Origin: Geothrix sp. 21YS21S-2
GTDB taxonomy: Bacteria > Acidobacteriota > Holophagae > Holophagales > Holophagaceae
Length of the DNA: 64,000 nucleotides
Assembly (NCBI RefSeq): GCF_030846775.1
Contig: NZ_CP132910.1
Span: 2,390,001-2,454,000, forward strand
Reading direction: 5' to 3'
Position 1 is the first letter of the stretch. Every line of letters starts with the position of its first letter. Made by a program: the position numbers and the translations under genes. Shown here one piece after another: positions 8,230 through 17,672 of this stretch. The notes under the pieces are model-generated. The model saw nothing but the letters and a program-made list of their open reading frames with translations. It did no database searches and was not told where the DNA came from.

Positions 8230-8964
8230 ATGATCGCAGCGGAGGGGCTCGGCAAGCGGTTCGGCGACACCTGGGCCCTCCGGGACCTGAGCCTCCGGGT
8301 CCCGGAGGGCGCCTTCCTGGCGGTGCTGGGCCGCAACGGCGCGGGCAAGACGACCCTGGTGCGGCTGCTCACGGGCCAGCTGCGCGCCACGGAGGGCTCG
8401 GTGCGGGTGGCGGGGCTCGATCCCGCCGGAGCGCCCCTGGAGCTGCGGCGAATGGTCGGCGTCATGCCCGAGGAGGGCGCCCTCCTGGAGGACCTCGGGG
8501 GCGCCCAGTACCTGCAGTTCGTGGGCCGCCTCCACGGACTGGGCCGGGAGGTCCTGGCGGAGCGCGTCGCGGAGCTGGAGGCCTGCCTGGAAGTGGGCTT
8601 CGGGCCCCGGCCCATCCGGGACTACAGCTACGGCATGAAGAAGAAGCTGGCGTTCTCGGCGGCCCTCCTCCACGGGCCGCGCCTGGTCTTCCTGGACGAA
8701 CCCTTCGAGGGGCTGGACCCGTCCGTCGTGCGCAGCCTCCTGGCGGCCCTGGGGCAGCTGCGGGACCGGGGGGTCACGGTGGTCATGACCAGCCATCAGC
8801 TGAGCCTCGCGGAGCGTCTGGCCACACGGATCCTGCTGGTGGAGGAGGGGCGCCTCCTGGTGGACGGCGCCGCCGGAGACGTGCTGGGCCCCGACGAGGA
8901 CCTGGAGGGCCTCTTCCTGCGCCTGGTGGGGCGCGGCCGGGCCGGGCGGCTCTCGTGGATCTGA
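8230..8964 (+). CDS. ABC transporter ATP-binding protein
   Basis: ATPase subunit of 244 residues for an ABC-2-type exporter. Walker A is GRNGAGKT (about 34-41), the signature is YSYGMKKK (the exporter-like variant), Walker B is LVFLDEP followed by an EGLD D-loop, and an H-loop TSH is present. The signature without the usual SGGQ is typical of multidrug/lantibiotic-style exporters. It starts 11 bases after asd, so it may be co-transcribed with the lysine operon. It overlaps the next gene, its likely permease, by 10 bases. The substrate is unknown. Confidence 0.9.
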   Translation: MIAAEGLGKRFGDTWALRDLSLRVPEGAFLAVLGRNGAGKTTLVRLLTGQLRATEGSVRVAGLDPAGAPLELRRMVGVMPEEGALLEDLGGAQYLQFVGRLHGLGREVLAERVAELEACLEVGFGPRPIRDYSYGMKKKLAFSAALLHGPRLVFLDEPFEGLDPSVVRSLLAALGQLRDRGVTVVMTSHQLSLAERLATRILLVEEGRLLVDGAAGDVLGPDEDLEGLFLRLVGRGRAGRLSWI

Positions 8965-10520
8965 GGGCCCTGGGCGCCCTGTGGTCGGTCCGGAGCGGGA
9001 CCCCGCGCCCGCCTCTGCGCCCGGCCCTGGCCGCCCTCCTGGCACCGGTGGCCGTCTGGCTCGGGGGCGCCGCCTTCTGGGCCGGGACCCGCGCGGGGAG
9101 CGGCCTCGCCGGCCTGGACCCCGTGGCCGCGGGGACCCTCCTGTGGAGGCTCCCGCTGGTCCTGGGCTTCGCCGGAGCCCTTTGGGACGGCGGCTGCGTG
9201 GTGGACCCCCGTCCCTGCCGCCCCCACTTCATCGCCCCCCGCACCCTGGTGCTGGCGGAAGCGATGCTGGGCCTCACCACGCCGGTGAAGCTGGCGCTTG
9301 CGGCCCTGGGGCTGTCCTTCACCTCGGGGCTGGGCTGGGGCGGGCCCGGACGGGTCCCCCTGGGCCTGTCGTATTCCCTGCTCCTGGTGCTCTGGACCGC
9401 GTGCCTGGAGCGGGTCATCCATGTCCTCGCCCCGGCGGGCATCCTGCGCCAGCGGGCCTTCCTGGGCGTGATCCTGGGCCTCGGCGCGGGCCTGGCGGCC
9501 CTGTCCACCCTGGGCGGCGCCGCGGTCCCGGGCTGGGTCACGGCGGCGGAGCGCCTCTGGGCCCTGCCCGGGATCCGCCTGGTGAGGTTCTGGCAGACCG
9601 GGGCCTGGCCGCTGCTGGCCGTCCCGCTGGGGGCGACCCTTGGCCTCCTGGCGCTGACGGGCGCCTGCGTCCGCCGGGAACTGGCCGTCGACCGCCGGCC
9701 GGGAGCGGCCCTGGACGGGGGCCGGATCTGGGCCTTCCGCCGGCCCTGGGCCGGCCTCGCGCGGCTCCAGTTCCACCAGCTCCTGGCCAGCCGGGCCGGG
9801 CAGATGCGGCTCCTGATGCTCCTGCTCTCCGTCCTCCTGGCGAAGGAGCCCGAGCTCCTCACCGTGGGCACCGTGCAGATGCCCCGGGCCTGGCCGGCGC
9901 TGGCGGCGGGCCTCACCTTCGGCGCCGTGCTCGTGGTGCCCCTGTGCAACCTCCTGGGGTTCGACCGCGGCGGGGTGCAGACCTGGTGGACGGCGCCCCT
10001 GGCCGCCCGGGACCTCCTGCTGGGCAAGGTGCTGGGCTGCGCCGCCTACGCCGCCCTGGCCGCGCCGGTGCTGCTGGCCCTCCTCGCCAAGGCCCAGGCG
10101 TGGAGCCTGCAGCGGCCCGGCGGGGACGGCCTCCGGGTGCTCCCCTCGGCGCGGCCCATGGCCCCTGGCGAAGCCCTGGCCCTGGCCCTCCTTCTGGCCG
10201 CCCTTTTCCTCTGGTGGGCCGGGTCGGGCCTGGCCCGGTCGCTGCGGGCGCCCTGGCCCATGCCCTTGGGCAGTTACGGAGTGAAGACCGAATTCGACGA
10301 GGAGAAGGTGGCCCGGGTGGCGATCCTGCTGGCGCCGCTGGCGTGGATGGTGCCGGCCTACGGCGCGGCCCTGCTCCTGGACTGGAAGGCGGCCGCCGCG
10401 GCCATGGCCCTCCTGGCCCTGGTGGCCGCGGCCCGGTTCAGGGGGCGCCTGGAGGCGGCCGCGGCGGAACTCGCGCTCAGGCGCGAAGACCTCACTCTGG
10501 GCCTCATGTCACAGACTTGA
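8955..10520 (+). CDS. ABC transporter permease-like membrane protein
   Basis: Large hydrophobic protein of 521 residues with roughly ten membrane segments, such as the leucine-rich stretches near 20-40, 55-75, 100-115, 140-160, 170-190, 300-340, 365-385 and 405-425. No enzymatic motif is visible. It begins with GTG at 8955 inside the end of the ATPase gene (10-bp overlap), which argues for a paired exporter. The substrate cannot be told. No periplasmic binding protein is nearby, consistent with export. Confidence 0.75.
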   Translation: MDLRALGALWSVRSGTPRPPLRPALAALLAPVAVWLGGAAFWAGTRAGSGLAGLDPVAAGTLLWRLPLVLGFAGALWDGGCVVDPRPCRPHFIAPRTLVLAEAMLGLTTPVKLALAALGLSFTSGLGWGGPGRVPLGLSYSLLLVLWTACLERVIHVLAPAGILRQRAFLGVILGLGAGLAALSTLGGAAVPGWVTAAERLWALPGIRLVRFWQTGAWPLLAVPLGATLGLLALTGACVRRELAVDRRPGAALDGGRIWAFRRPWAGLARLQFHQLLASRAGQMRLLMLLLSVLLAKEPELLTVGTVQMPRAWPALAAGLTFGAVLVVPLCNLLGFDRGGVQTWWTAPLAARDLLLGKVLGCAAYAALAAPVLLALLAKAQAWSLQRPGGDGLRVLPSARPMAPGEALALALLLAALFLWWAGSGLARSLRAPWPMPLGSYGVKTEFDEEKVARVAILLAPLAWMVPAYGAALLLDWKAAAAAMALLALVAAARFRGRLEAAAAELALRREDLTLGLMSQT

Positions 10521-10600
10521 CAGGACTTTCGGGTCCATGGGAACGTTGGGCATCCCCAACGACAGCCTTGCCCGCCCTCAAGTACCCAAGAGGCTCCGCC

Positions 10601-12577
10601 ATGAATTGGAATCCCGCCCTCCCCGCGCTCGCCGCGGCCCTGCCGCTGCTCCTGGCTTGCGGCGGCGGCATCGGAGGCTCACCGGTGGCGCCCCCCACGG
10701 CCGTCAAGGTCACGCAGACGTCCTACCTGGTGCTGGAAGTCGCCTGGCAGCCCTCGGAGGGCAAGATCGACTTCTACGAACTCCAGGGCAGGTTCGCGCC
10801 CGAGGCCTGGGGACTGACCAGCCGCCTGCCCAAGGAGACCACGAGCATTCGCATCGGAGTCACCGCCGCGGAGTTCACGGATGTCTCCTACCGGGTCCGG
10901 GCGTGGTTCGGGACCAGCTATTCCCCCTGGTCCACCGAAGCCACCGTGCGGATCGGGCTGGCCCCCGCCGAAAACCTGCACGCCTGGCCGGACAGGGGCG
11001 GCCTGGGAGTCTACTGGGGCAACCCCAGCAGGTACGCCGATACCCTCCTGGTGGAGCGCGGCACGTCCCCCGCCGCCACCACGCCGCCGGCCGCCTGGAC
11101 CGCGATGCCGAACCTGCCCTATTCCCCGGAGGCGCTGATATCGGTCGTGGACACGGACGTGGTCGAGGGCCTCTACCACCAATACCGCGTGACCTACAGC
11201 AAGGGCGCGGACCACGCCTCGGCCCTGGCCGCGCCGCACCTGGTGACCCTGGCCTGCCCCACCGGCATCCAGGCCTCCGCCACGGGCGGGACCGTCCACC
11301 TGACCTGGCGGAACCGGAGCCAGGCGGCCACAGGCATCCGTATCGCCCGGGCCAACGGGAAGGACGCCACGCAGGGCGCGCCTCTCGCCACCCTGGCCCC
11401 CACGGCCACCTCCTTCGACGACGTGGACCTGCTGCCCGGCAACTACACCTATTTCGTGAGCGCCGCGGCCACGGGCGATGCGGATGCCCAAGGGCTCCCC
11501 TGCGTCGTGCAGGTCCTGCCGCCTTCCGGCGTCTGGCCCTTCACGGACGCCCTGGTGACCCTGCCCCTCCTCCCGGCCGTCAAGCTCGCCCAGGACGGAT
11601 CCTGGTGGCTGGCCGGCGAGGAAGTCCCCTCCCTCGTCATCCAGCACGGCACCACGTCAGGCTGGACCAAGGCGGCGTTCACCCGGGGTTCCGCAATCCC
11701 CGAACCCCAGCTCCTTCTCGACGGCCAGGGCCGGGCCCACCTGATCCACACCGCCGACGACGGGTTGAATTCCGGGAAACACAACATCCTCCACACCTGG
11801 CTCAGCGATTCGGGGTGGACGACGGAGACCATCGGTTCCCGGTTGTTTGCCAACTCCCATGGCCTGGCCGCGGCGCTGGACGCGGCCGGTTCGCCCCGCC
11901 TGGCCCTCAACACCAGGAACGACTCGCATTCCGACATCCTGGAACATGCCTTCAAGGGCGCCGACGGCAACTGGGTCATCGAAAAGATCGTCCATCCGGC
12001 CCTGGACACCCCGTGGTTCACCAGCCGGCTCTTCCTGAAACTGGCCCCCGACGGCACCACCCATGTGGTGGTGGGCGAAACGGCCAGCGCCGCGGTCCTG
12101 CGCCGCAGCCCGGAAGGCCCCTGGGAGTCCGTCCTGGACAAGGATACCGGGGCAGGCGCCGTGTGCGCGGCGGAGTTCACAGGCGCAGGCCACCTGCGCC
12201 TGCTTCGCAATCGGGGCGTGGTCCTGGCCTCGACGTGGGAGACGGAATTCTCAACGATGGACTTCAAGGACGGGGCGTGGACCCCGGCGAAACACCTGGC
12301 CACCGTGCCGTACCTCGCCGTCGACGCGTCCCTGGTCGCCAGCCGCGACGGGGAGAGGTTCGCCTACGAGGACAGCAACTCCGCCGACCGCCACGAAGTC
12401 GTCCTGCTCGGACCGGGCGGCATCGAACGGTTCCAGGTGGGCCGGGGCCGTTTCGGGTTCGCGGAGGGCCCCAACGGCCGGCTCTGGATCCTGGCCTACG
12501 CGCCCGACAGGAACGACGGCACGGCGGGGCCGGTGGGCCCCTCCGGGACGTACCGGTGCTACCTAGAAAAGCCCTGA
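10601..12577 (+). CDS. lipoprotein with fibronectin type III-like domains
   Basis: Secreted lipoprotein of 658 residues. The signal sequence ends in a lipobox (LLLAC-GGG, Cys about residue 20). Two or three fibronectin-III-like beta domains follow (about 30-125, 125-225, 225-310, each starting with a proline/alanine-rich linker such as APPTAVKV or LAPAENL). The C-terminal half (about 320-658) has repeated LLLDGQGRAHLI- and RLALNTRN-like segments that look like blades of a beta-propeller. It probably sits on the outer membrane or cell surface. The ATG at 10601 follows an 80-base gap, and the frame upstream is a shadow of the permease. Function unknown. Confidence 0.8.
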   Translation: MNWNPALPALAAALPLLLACGGGIGGSPVAPPTAVKVTQTSYLVLEVAWQPSEGKIDFYELQGRFAPEAWGLTSRLPKETTSIRIGVTAAEFTDVSYRVRAWFGTSYSPWSTEATVRIGLAPAENLHAWPDRGGLGVYWGNPSRYADTLLVERGTSPAATTPPAAWTAMPNLPYSPEALISVVDTDVVEGLYHQYRVTYSKGADHASALAAPHLVTLACPTGIQASATGGTVHLTWRNRSQAATGIRIARANGKDATQGAPLATLAPTATSFDDVDLLPGNYTYFVSAAATGDADAQGLPCVVQVLPPSGVWPFTDALVTLPLLPAVKLAQDGSWWLAGEEVPSLVIQHGTTSGWTKAAFTRGSAIPEPQLLLDGQGRAHLIHTADDGLNSGKHNILHTWLSDSGWTTETIGSRLFANSHGLAAALDAAGSPRLALNTRNDSHSDILEHAFKGADGNWVIEKIVHPALDTPWFTSRLFLKLAPDGTTHVVVGETASAAVLRRSPEGPWESVLDKDTGAGAVCAAEFTGAGHLRLLRNRGVVLASTWETEFSTMDFKDGAWTPAKHLATVPYLAVDASLVASRDGERFAYEDSNSADRHEVVLLGPGGIERFQVGRGRFGFAEGPNGRLWILAYAPDRNDGTAGPVGPSGTYRCYLEKP

Positions 12578-12588
12578 CCGGAGGATCC

Positions 12589-14550
12589 ATGCGACGCTTC
12601 CCGGCCGCCGCCCTTCTCTGCCTCGCCCTTCTCCCTGCCCTCGCCGGCGCGGAACCGGCGCCGGAATACTGGCGACCCCTCCCCGCGGACGTCTGGGCCA
12701 TGACCGAGGCCAGCCTGCCCGGGGGCCTCGGGGCCGTCAACCTCGCGCGGCGCCTGCGCGTCACGGACACCGCGGTCCTGAACGAGTTCCGCATCCGCAT
12801 CTGCAGCCAGCGCGGCCGGAGAGCCGCGGAATTCACGCCCTTCGCCAAGGACGGGACCGTCGTCGGCAGGGTGGTCTACCCCGACGGCCGGGAACTGGCC
12901 TTCGATTCCCAGAAGGACTTCCACCTCCAGACGAGCCTCTCCACCCGCGACCGGGAGATCCAGGAGAAGGTCCTCGTGCCGCCGGGGCTCACCGACGACT
13001 GCGTCGTGGACCTGCGGTGGGAGGAGCCCAGGTACTGGGCCTACTGGGCCAAGCTCGGCCGGGGCAGCGAGTCCTGGCACCTGGCCTCCAGCTTCCCCAC
13101 CCGGATCCTCACCATCGAAGTGAGCCAGGCCAACTGGTTCGATTTCTTCTTCAATTCCGGGGGACTGGCGTGCGTCCCGTACGACGCCCCCGGATTCAAG
13201 GTTCTGACCATCAAGGACGTGCCGGCTTCGATCGACGTCCCCTTCTCCCTCAGGTCGGCCCGCAACAGTCCCCTGCTGAAGCTCTACGTCCAGGGCAACC
13301 TCATCCGGGCCGCTTCGCGCCAGGGCAAGGAGGCCTTCTGGAAGAAGGTCGTGGAGCTCTACAAGGACTTCTTCACCAAGGACCTGGTCATGGGCACCCG
13401 CTACCGGGCCTTCTCGGATGTCATCCGCACGGGTCTTCCGGCCGGGCACCAGGCGCTCGCCCAGGAACTGGCCCTGCGCATCCAGGACAAGGTCCTGAAC
13501 CTGAGCAGGCTGAGCCTGGATGAAAGGTCCCGCAGGACCCGCAAGGAGTCCGAGGAGCGCATCGAGGCCAAGGACCTGGAGGCGCTGGCCAGGCGCGGAA
13601 CCGCGAACGGCGAGGGGATCTTCACCCTGTTCCTGCAGCTGCTCAAGGAGGCCGGGGTCACGCCCAAGCTGCTTCTGGTGGTGGACCGGGAAAAGGGGAT
13701 CTTCCACGCCGAGGAGAAGAACATCAACCAGATCGACGACTACCTGGTGAGCGTCGAGGAGCCCGGGAAGCCCCCCATCTGGCTGGATCCCGCCCTGCGG
13801 TTCGCCCCGCCCACCCTGGTCCTCCCCAACTACCAGGGCACGCCCTGCATCGAGATCGAGACCGCAGGCTGGACCAGCAGGTTCGTCGACCTGCCTTCCC
13901 AGGCCTCCTCCACCAACCAGCGGCGGGACACCTACCGCCTGGAACTCCTGCCCGACCAGGACCGGTTCACCCTGGAGGCGGACTTCCTGGGCAACGACGA
14001 CTACAACGGGAAGTGGGCCTTCATGAACCTGGAGCCCCGGGAGCAGGACCGCAAGCTGCGGGAACAGCTGGAAGGCCGCCTGGACACCCTCATCGACAAG
14101 GCCCAGGTGCTCAACGCCACCGATCCCCGCAAGCCCATCCAGTGGAAGGCCGAGGGCCGCATCGACCGGGCCGTGGGCAGGCATCGCCGGGTGGACCCCT
14201 TCCCCATGACGCCCTATGCCCTGTCCGTTCCCGACGCCCTCCCCGAGACGAGGTCGGAGTGGATCGTGCTTCCCTACCAGCTGGAACGCCTTGCCGTGAG
14301 CCGTTTCCTCCTGCCCCCGGGCTACGCGTGGAAGGGCGCCCCGCCCTACCAGCGGTCCAACGAGTTCGGCTCGGTGAGCCTCACCGCCGAGCTCGTCGAG
14401 GGCCCCGGCGGCCCGGAGGGGGTCGCCACGCTCCAGGTCAAGGTCGTCAAGGCGATGGCCAACCCGGGCCGGTGGAGCGCGTTCAAGGATTTCCTGGGCT
14501 GGATCCGGGAAGCCGGCTCGACCCAGCTCATCCTCGAGAGGAAGCCATGA
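12589..14550 (+). CDS. secreted DUF3857-like protein with degenerate transglutaminase core
   Basis: 653 residues with a cleavable signal peptide (MRRFPAAALLCLALLPALAGA). The layout follows the DUF3857/transglutaminase-like family, with an N-terminal beta domain (about 40-220), a helical region, then the segment near residues 335-350. There the family normally has a Gly-Asp-Cys active-site motif, but here it reads NGEGIFTLFLQLLKEAG, with no cysteine. It is therefore probably non-catalytic. It lies 11 bases after the lipoprotein gene with a GGAGG site, and its stop overlaps the next gene (ATGA), a relative that keeps the catalytic residues. A paired structural or partner role is inferred. Confidence 0.78.
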   Translation: MRRFPAAALLCLALLPALAGAEPAPEYWRPLPADVWAMTEASLPGGLGAVNLARRLRVTDTAVLNEFRIRICSQRGRRAAEFTPFAKDGTVVGRVVYPDGRELAFDSQKDFHLQTSLSTRDREIQEKVLVPPGLTDDCVVDLRWEEPRYWAYWAKLGRGSESWHLASSFPTRILTIEVSQANWFDFFFNSGGLACVPYDAPGFKVLTIKDVPASIDVPFSLRSARNSPLLKLYVQGNLIRAASRQGKEAFWKKVVELYKDFFTKDLVMGTRYRAFSDVIRTGLPAGHQALAQELALRIQDKVLNLSRLSLDERSRRTRKESEERIEAKDLEALARRGTANGEGIFTLFLQLLKEAGVTPKLLLVVDREKGIFHAEEKNINQIDDYLVSVEEPGKPPIWLDPALRFAPPTLVLPNYQGTPCIEIETAGWTSRFVDLPSQASSTNQRRDTYRLELLPDQDRFTLEADFLGNDDYNGKWAFMNLEPREQDRKLREQLEGRLDTLIDKAQVLNATDPRKPIQWKAEGRIDRAVGRHRRVDPFPMTPYALSVPDALPETRSEWIVLPYQLERLAVSRFLLPPGYAWKGAPPYQRSNEFGSVSLTAELVEGPGGPEGVATLQVKVVKAMANPGRWSAFKDFLGWIREAGSTQLILERKP

Positions 14551-16586
14551 GCTTACGCAGCCTCGCCCTCCTCGCGCTCCTCGCCCCGGCCCTCGCGGCC
14601 CAGGCCATCCGGGGCCTGCCCGACTGGGCCATGCCGCACGCCATCCAGGGAGCCTCGGAAACCCCCGCCGGGGACCCCGACGCCTGGGTGATCCTGGACC
14701 GCACTGAATTCGCCTATCGGGGCGACGGAGAAATCCGCAAGCGCAACTTCCGCCTTGTGCACATCCGCACGGAGCGGGGACTGGACCAGGGCGGCTACTT
14801 CATCCACGGCCTGGGCGGCGCCTCGAGCCGGATCAGGAGGCTCAAGGGCTGGAACCTCCGCCCCGACGGCGAGGTCGTGAGGCTCGACCGGGACTTCATC
14901 GCGACCGTGGGCGGGGGGAGCGCCGCGGACTATTCCACCGGCACCACCACGGTCGCCGTCCTGGACCGGGTCGTCAAGGGCAGCTACGTGGCCTTCGAAT
15001 CCGAGGAGACCATCACCCATCCCCTGGGCCCGCTGGATGGCTCCACCATCCTCGAGGCCCGGCCCATCCGGCGCTGGGAGCTGGCGATGGCCAAGTCGGT
15101 GGGATGGTTCACCGCCACCTCCACGGAGGGCGTCAGCCTGCGGCTGGAGACCCGCCACTTCCCGCCCCTCTTCCCCCAGCCCGACCCCAAGGCCACCTCC
15201 CTGGCCCTAAGCGACCTGCCCGCCCTGCCCCGGAACGAAGCCGCCGCCCCCGGCGCCAGGAACTTCCTGCCCTGGGTGGCCCTGGCCTTTGCCGACGCCT
15301 CCCTGAAGAACGTCCCCGACCTCGCCAGCTGGGACAGCTACGCGAAATGGGTCCACGGCGTCTACGAGGCCCGCACCCTACCGTGCAGGCCCGTTGACCT
15401 CGCCGGCGCCACCGGGCTGGACGCGCTCCGGACCATCCGGCGCTGGATGCAGCGGGAGATGACCTACAAGCAGGTCTACCTGACACCGGACCGGGGCTGG
15501 GTTCCCGAATCCCCCAGGGAGGTCCTCCGCGCGCGGTTCGGCGACTGCAAGGATCTGGCGGGGCTGTTCATGGCGGCCGCCAGGGACGCGGGCCTCGAGG
15601 CGGTCCCCGTGAAGGCCCGCATCGTGGAGGGCTCCATCGAGCCAGGGGAACCCGTGGGCCCCTTCGCCTTCAACCACGTCATCGCCGGCATCCGGCTGGA
15701 AAAGACCTCGGGAATGCCCGCGGAGGTCGTCACGCCCCTGGGCCGGTTCCTGCTGGTCGACCTCACGGAGCAGTTCACGCCCCTGGGCCGCCTGGGAGAG
15801 GCCCACCGGGGCGGGCGCGTGCTCATCTGCACCGCCCAGGGCGCGGCCTGGGCGGAGATCCCCGCGGCGGCCATCGTTCCGTCCAGGGTGGAGGTGCGCC
15901 TGGAAGGCACAGAGACCGACAGCGGCGGCCTCAAGGGCACCCTCTCCGTCACCGAGACGGGCAGCGGCGCGGGACTCCGGCACCTGGCCCTCTCCGGAGG
16001 GTCCAAGGCCGTGCGGGAGCGCTGCGCCACGCTGCTGGACCTTCCCGCGGGGTCCAGGTGGGACCTGGCGCGCCTGGCGGACCCCAAGGACGGCCAGGAG
16101 ACCTTCCAGGCGCAGGTGGCCTTCGAGGTGCCCGAAGCCCTGGAGCCCACGGGTTCGGAATGGCTCCTCCCCCATTTCGGCCTCCCGCCCAGCCCCGCGT
16201 CCATCCAGCGGCTGGGCCAGCCCCGGCGCCTGCCGGTGGCCGTGCAGGACGGGCCCGGATGGGACTGGCACGCCACCCTCCACCTGCGTGCCCCCAAGGC
16301 CCCCGCCACGCCCGAAGCGGACCTGGAGACGCCCTTCCGCACCCTCCACTGGACCGCGAAGCGCGATGGGCTGACCCTGGACCTTCATCTGCGCCAGACC
16401 CGCAGGCAGGTGCTCTATCCCTACGAGCGCCGCGAGGAGGGCGTGCAGGACCAGCGCGACGACTGGAAGCGGTTCCGGACCTTCGTGGACGCGGCCCTCA
16501 CCGTGGTCCCGCCGCCGCCCCCCGCTCCCGAGCCCCCCGCGCCGGAGCCCCCCAAGGCGAAGAAGCGGCCTACTTCCCCCGGATGA
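14547..16586 (+). CDS. secreted DUF3857/transglutaminase-like protein
   Basis: 679 residues with a signal peptide (cleavage after LAAQA, about residue 20). An N-terminal DUF3857 domain (about 45-210) is followed by a transglutaminase-like core with an intact triad: Cys334 in RFGDCKDLAGL, His377 in FNHVIAG and Asp405 in LLVDLTEQ. A beta-rich C-terminal domain ends in a proline/alanine-rich tail. The usual activity in this fold is amide-bond cleavage or cross-linking, with the substrate unknown. The ATG overlaps the stop of its degenerate relative. The last 17 bases overlap the convergent DUF1275 gene. Confidence 0.85.
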   Translation: MSLRSLALLALLAPALAAQAIRGLPDWAMPHAIQGASETPAGDPDAWVILDRTEFAYRGDGEIRKRNFRLVHIRTERGLDQGGYFIHGLGGASSRIRRLKGWNLRPDGEVVRLDRDFIATVGGGSAADYSTGTTTVAVLDRVVKGSYVAFESEETITHPLGPLDGSTILEARPIRRWELAMAKSVGWFTATSTEGVSLRLETRHFPPLFPQPDPKATSLALSDLPALPRNEAAAPGARNFLPWVALAFADASLKNVPDLASWDSYAKWVHGVYEARTLPCRPVDLAGATGLDALRTIRRWMQREMTYKQVYLTPDRGWVPESPREVLRARFGDCKDLAGLFMAAARDAGLEAVPVKARIVEGSIEPGEPVGPFAFNHVIAGIRLEKTSGMPAEVVTPLGRFLLVDLTEQFTPLGRLGEAHRGGRVLICTAQGAAWAEIPAAAIVPSRVEVRLEGTETDSGGLKGTLSVTETGSGAGLRHLALSGGSKAVRERCATLLDLPAGSRWDLARLADPKDGQETFQAQVAFEVPEALEPTGSEWLLPHFGLPPSPASIQRLGQPRRLPVAVQDGPGWDWHATLHLRAPKAPATPEADLETPFRTLHWTAKRDGLTLDLHLRQTRRQVLYPYERREEGVQDQRDDWKRFRTFVDAALTVVPPPPPAPEPPAPEPPKAKKRPTSPG

Positions 16587-17550
16587 AAAGGTCCCGCGCC
16601 AGCGCCCTGGCATCAGTGTAGTCCGGCATCCCGCCCATCATGCGCCAGCGCACCCGCAGCTCGTGCACCACGGGCCGCACCGCCAGGATGAACAGGAAGG
16701 CAGCGAGGAAGACCGTGACCTTGTAGCCCACGTGGCGGAAGCCCACGGCCCCCACGAAACCGCCGCCCGCGAAGGACAGCAGGATCAGGCCATGCAGCTT
16801 GAGGCGGTCGCGGTTGGCCCGGATGGGGTCGCTGCCGCGGCGGTGGAAGACGTTGGGGTACACCAGGCGGCTGAGCTCGATGCCGAAGTCGGTGAGGTTT
16901 CCGGTCATGTGGGTGGTGCGGACCTCGGCGTTGGAGATGCTGGTGACCACGGAGTTGTGCATCCCCATCATGAAGGAGAGGAGGATGATGGTCATGGGCA
17001 GGAAGAACTCCCGCTGGTGGCTGAGAGTGGCGCCCATGAGCCCGAAGAGCAGGAGGAGGCCGGCCTCGATCATCAGGCTCAGGGCGTAGTGGGCCCGGAA
17101 CTTCAGGCGCCGGCCCAGGTTGATCAGGGTGCCCGCGGTGAACGCGCCCAGGGTGAAGCACACCAGGATCTCCAGCGCGGCGTAGGCCAGGCGCATGCGG
17201 CCCCGGGCCAGCTCGTCGGCGAAACGGGAGAAGGTGCCCGACACATGGGAGGTGTAGGTCTTCACGGCCAGGAACCCGCCGGCGTTGACGGCACCGGCGA
17301 TGAAGGCCATGGACCAGGCCAGCTGCCGGTTCAGGATCTTGCTTCGGTCCGAGCCCTGCTTGGTGAGGAGGTTGGCGTCCAGGGGAAGCAGGTCCAGGGT
17401 CGTCCCGATGGCCTTGCCGATGCCGTGGGGCACGGTCTCGAGGTTCAGGTGGCCCTGGAGGGCCCTCACGGTCCGCTTCCGGGCCACGCGCAGGTATCGA
17501 TGGTGCCGCCGCGAATGGACGGGGGGGCGATGCGGGCTCATGGTCTCCAT
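16570..17550 (-). CDS. DUF1275 (YoaK-like) membrane protein
   Basis: 326 residues. An N-terminal basic cytoplasmic stretch of about 85 residues precedes five to six membrane helices. The motif AGAVNAGGFLAV near the first helix, SHVSGTFSRFADEL, HNSVVTSISNAEVRTTHMTGNLTD and the closing helix are hallmarks of the DUF1275/YoaK family. Biochemical role is unknown. The long N-terminal extension is unusual, as family members generally begin close to the first helix. It is transcribed against the DUF3857 gene (17-bp overlap) and diverges from the hyf cluster across 122 bases. Confidence 0.85.
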   Translation of the reverse strand: METMSPHRPPVHSRRHHRYLRVARKRTVRALQGHLNLETVPHGIGKAIGTTLDLLPLDANLLTKQGSDRSKILNRQLAWSMAFIAGAVNAGGFLAVKTYTSHVSGTFSRFADELARGRMRLAYAALEILVCFTLGAFTAGTLINLGRRLKFRAHYALSLMIEAGLLLLFGLMGATLSHQREFFLPMTIILLSFMMGMHNSVVTSISNAEVRTTHMTGNLTDFGIELSRLVYPNVFHRRGSDPIRANRDRLKLHGLILLSFAGGGFVGAVGFRHVGYKVTVFLAAFLFILAVRPVVHELRVRWRMMGGMPDYTDARALARDLFIRGK

Positions 17551-17672
17551 TATTCCGGCCGCGGCAGCGGATGGGGATTAAATGATAGACTCTTCGGAGC
17601 CACGCCCCGATACGACGCACCCCAGGAAGAACTCCGAGCATCGAACCGGGACCGTGCTGCTCCGGCGGAACG

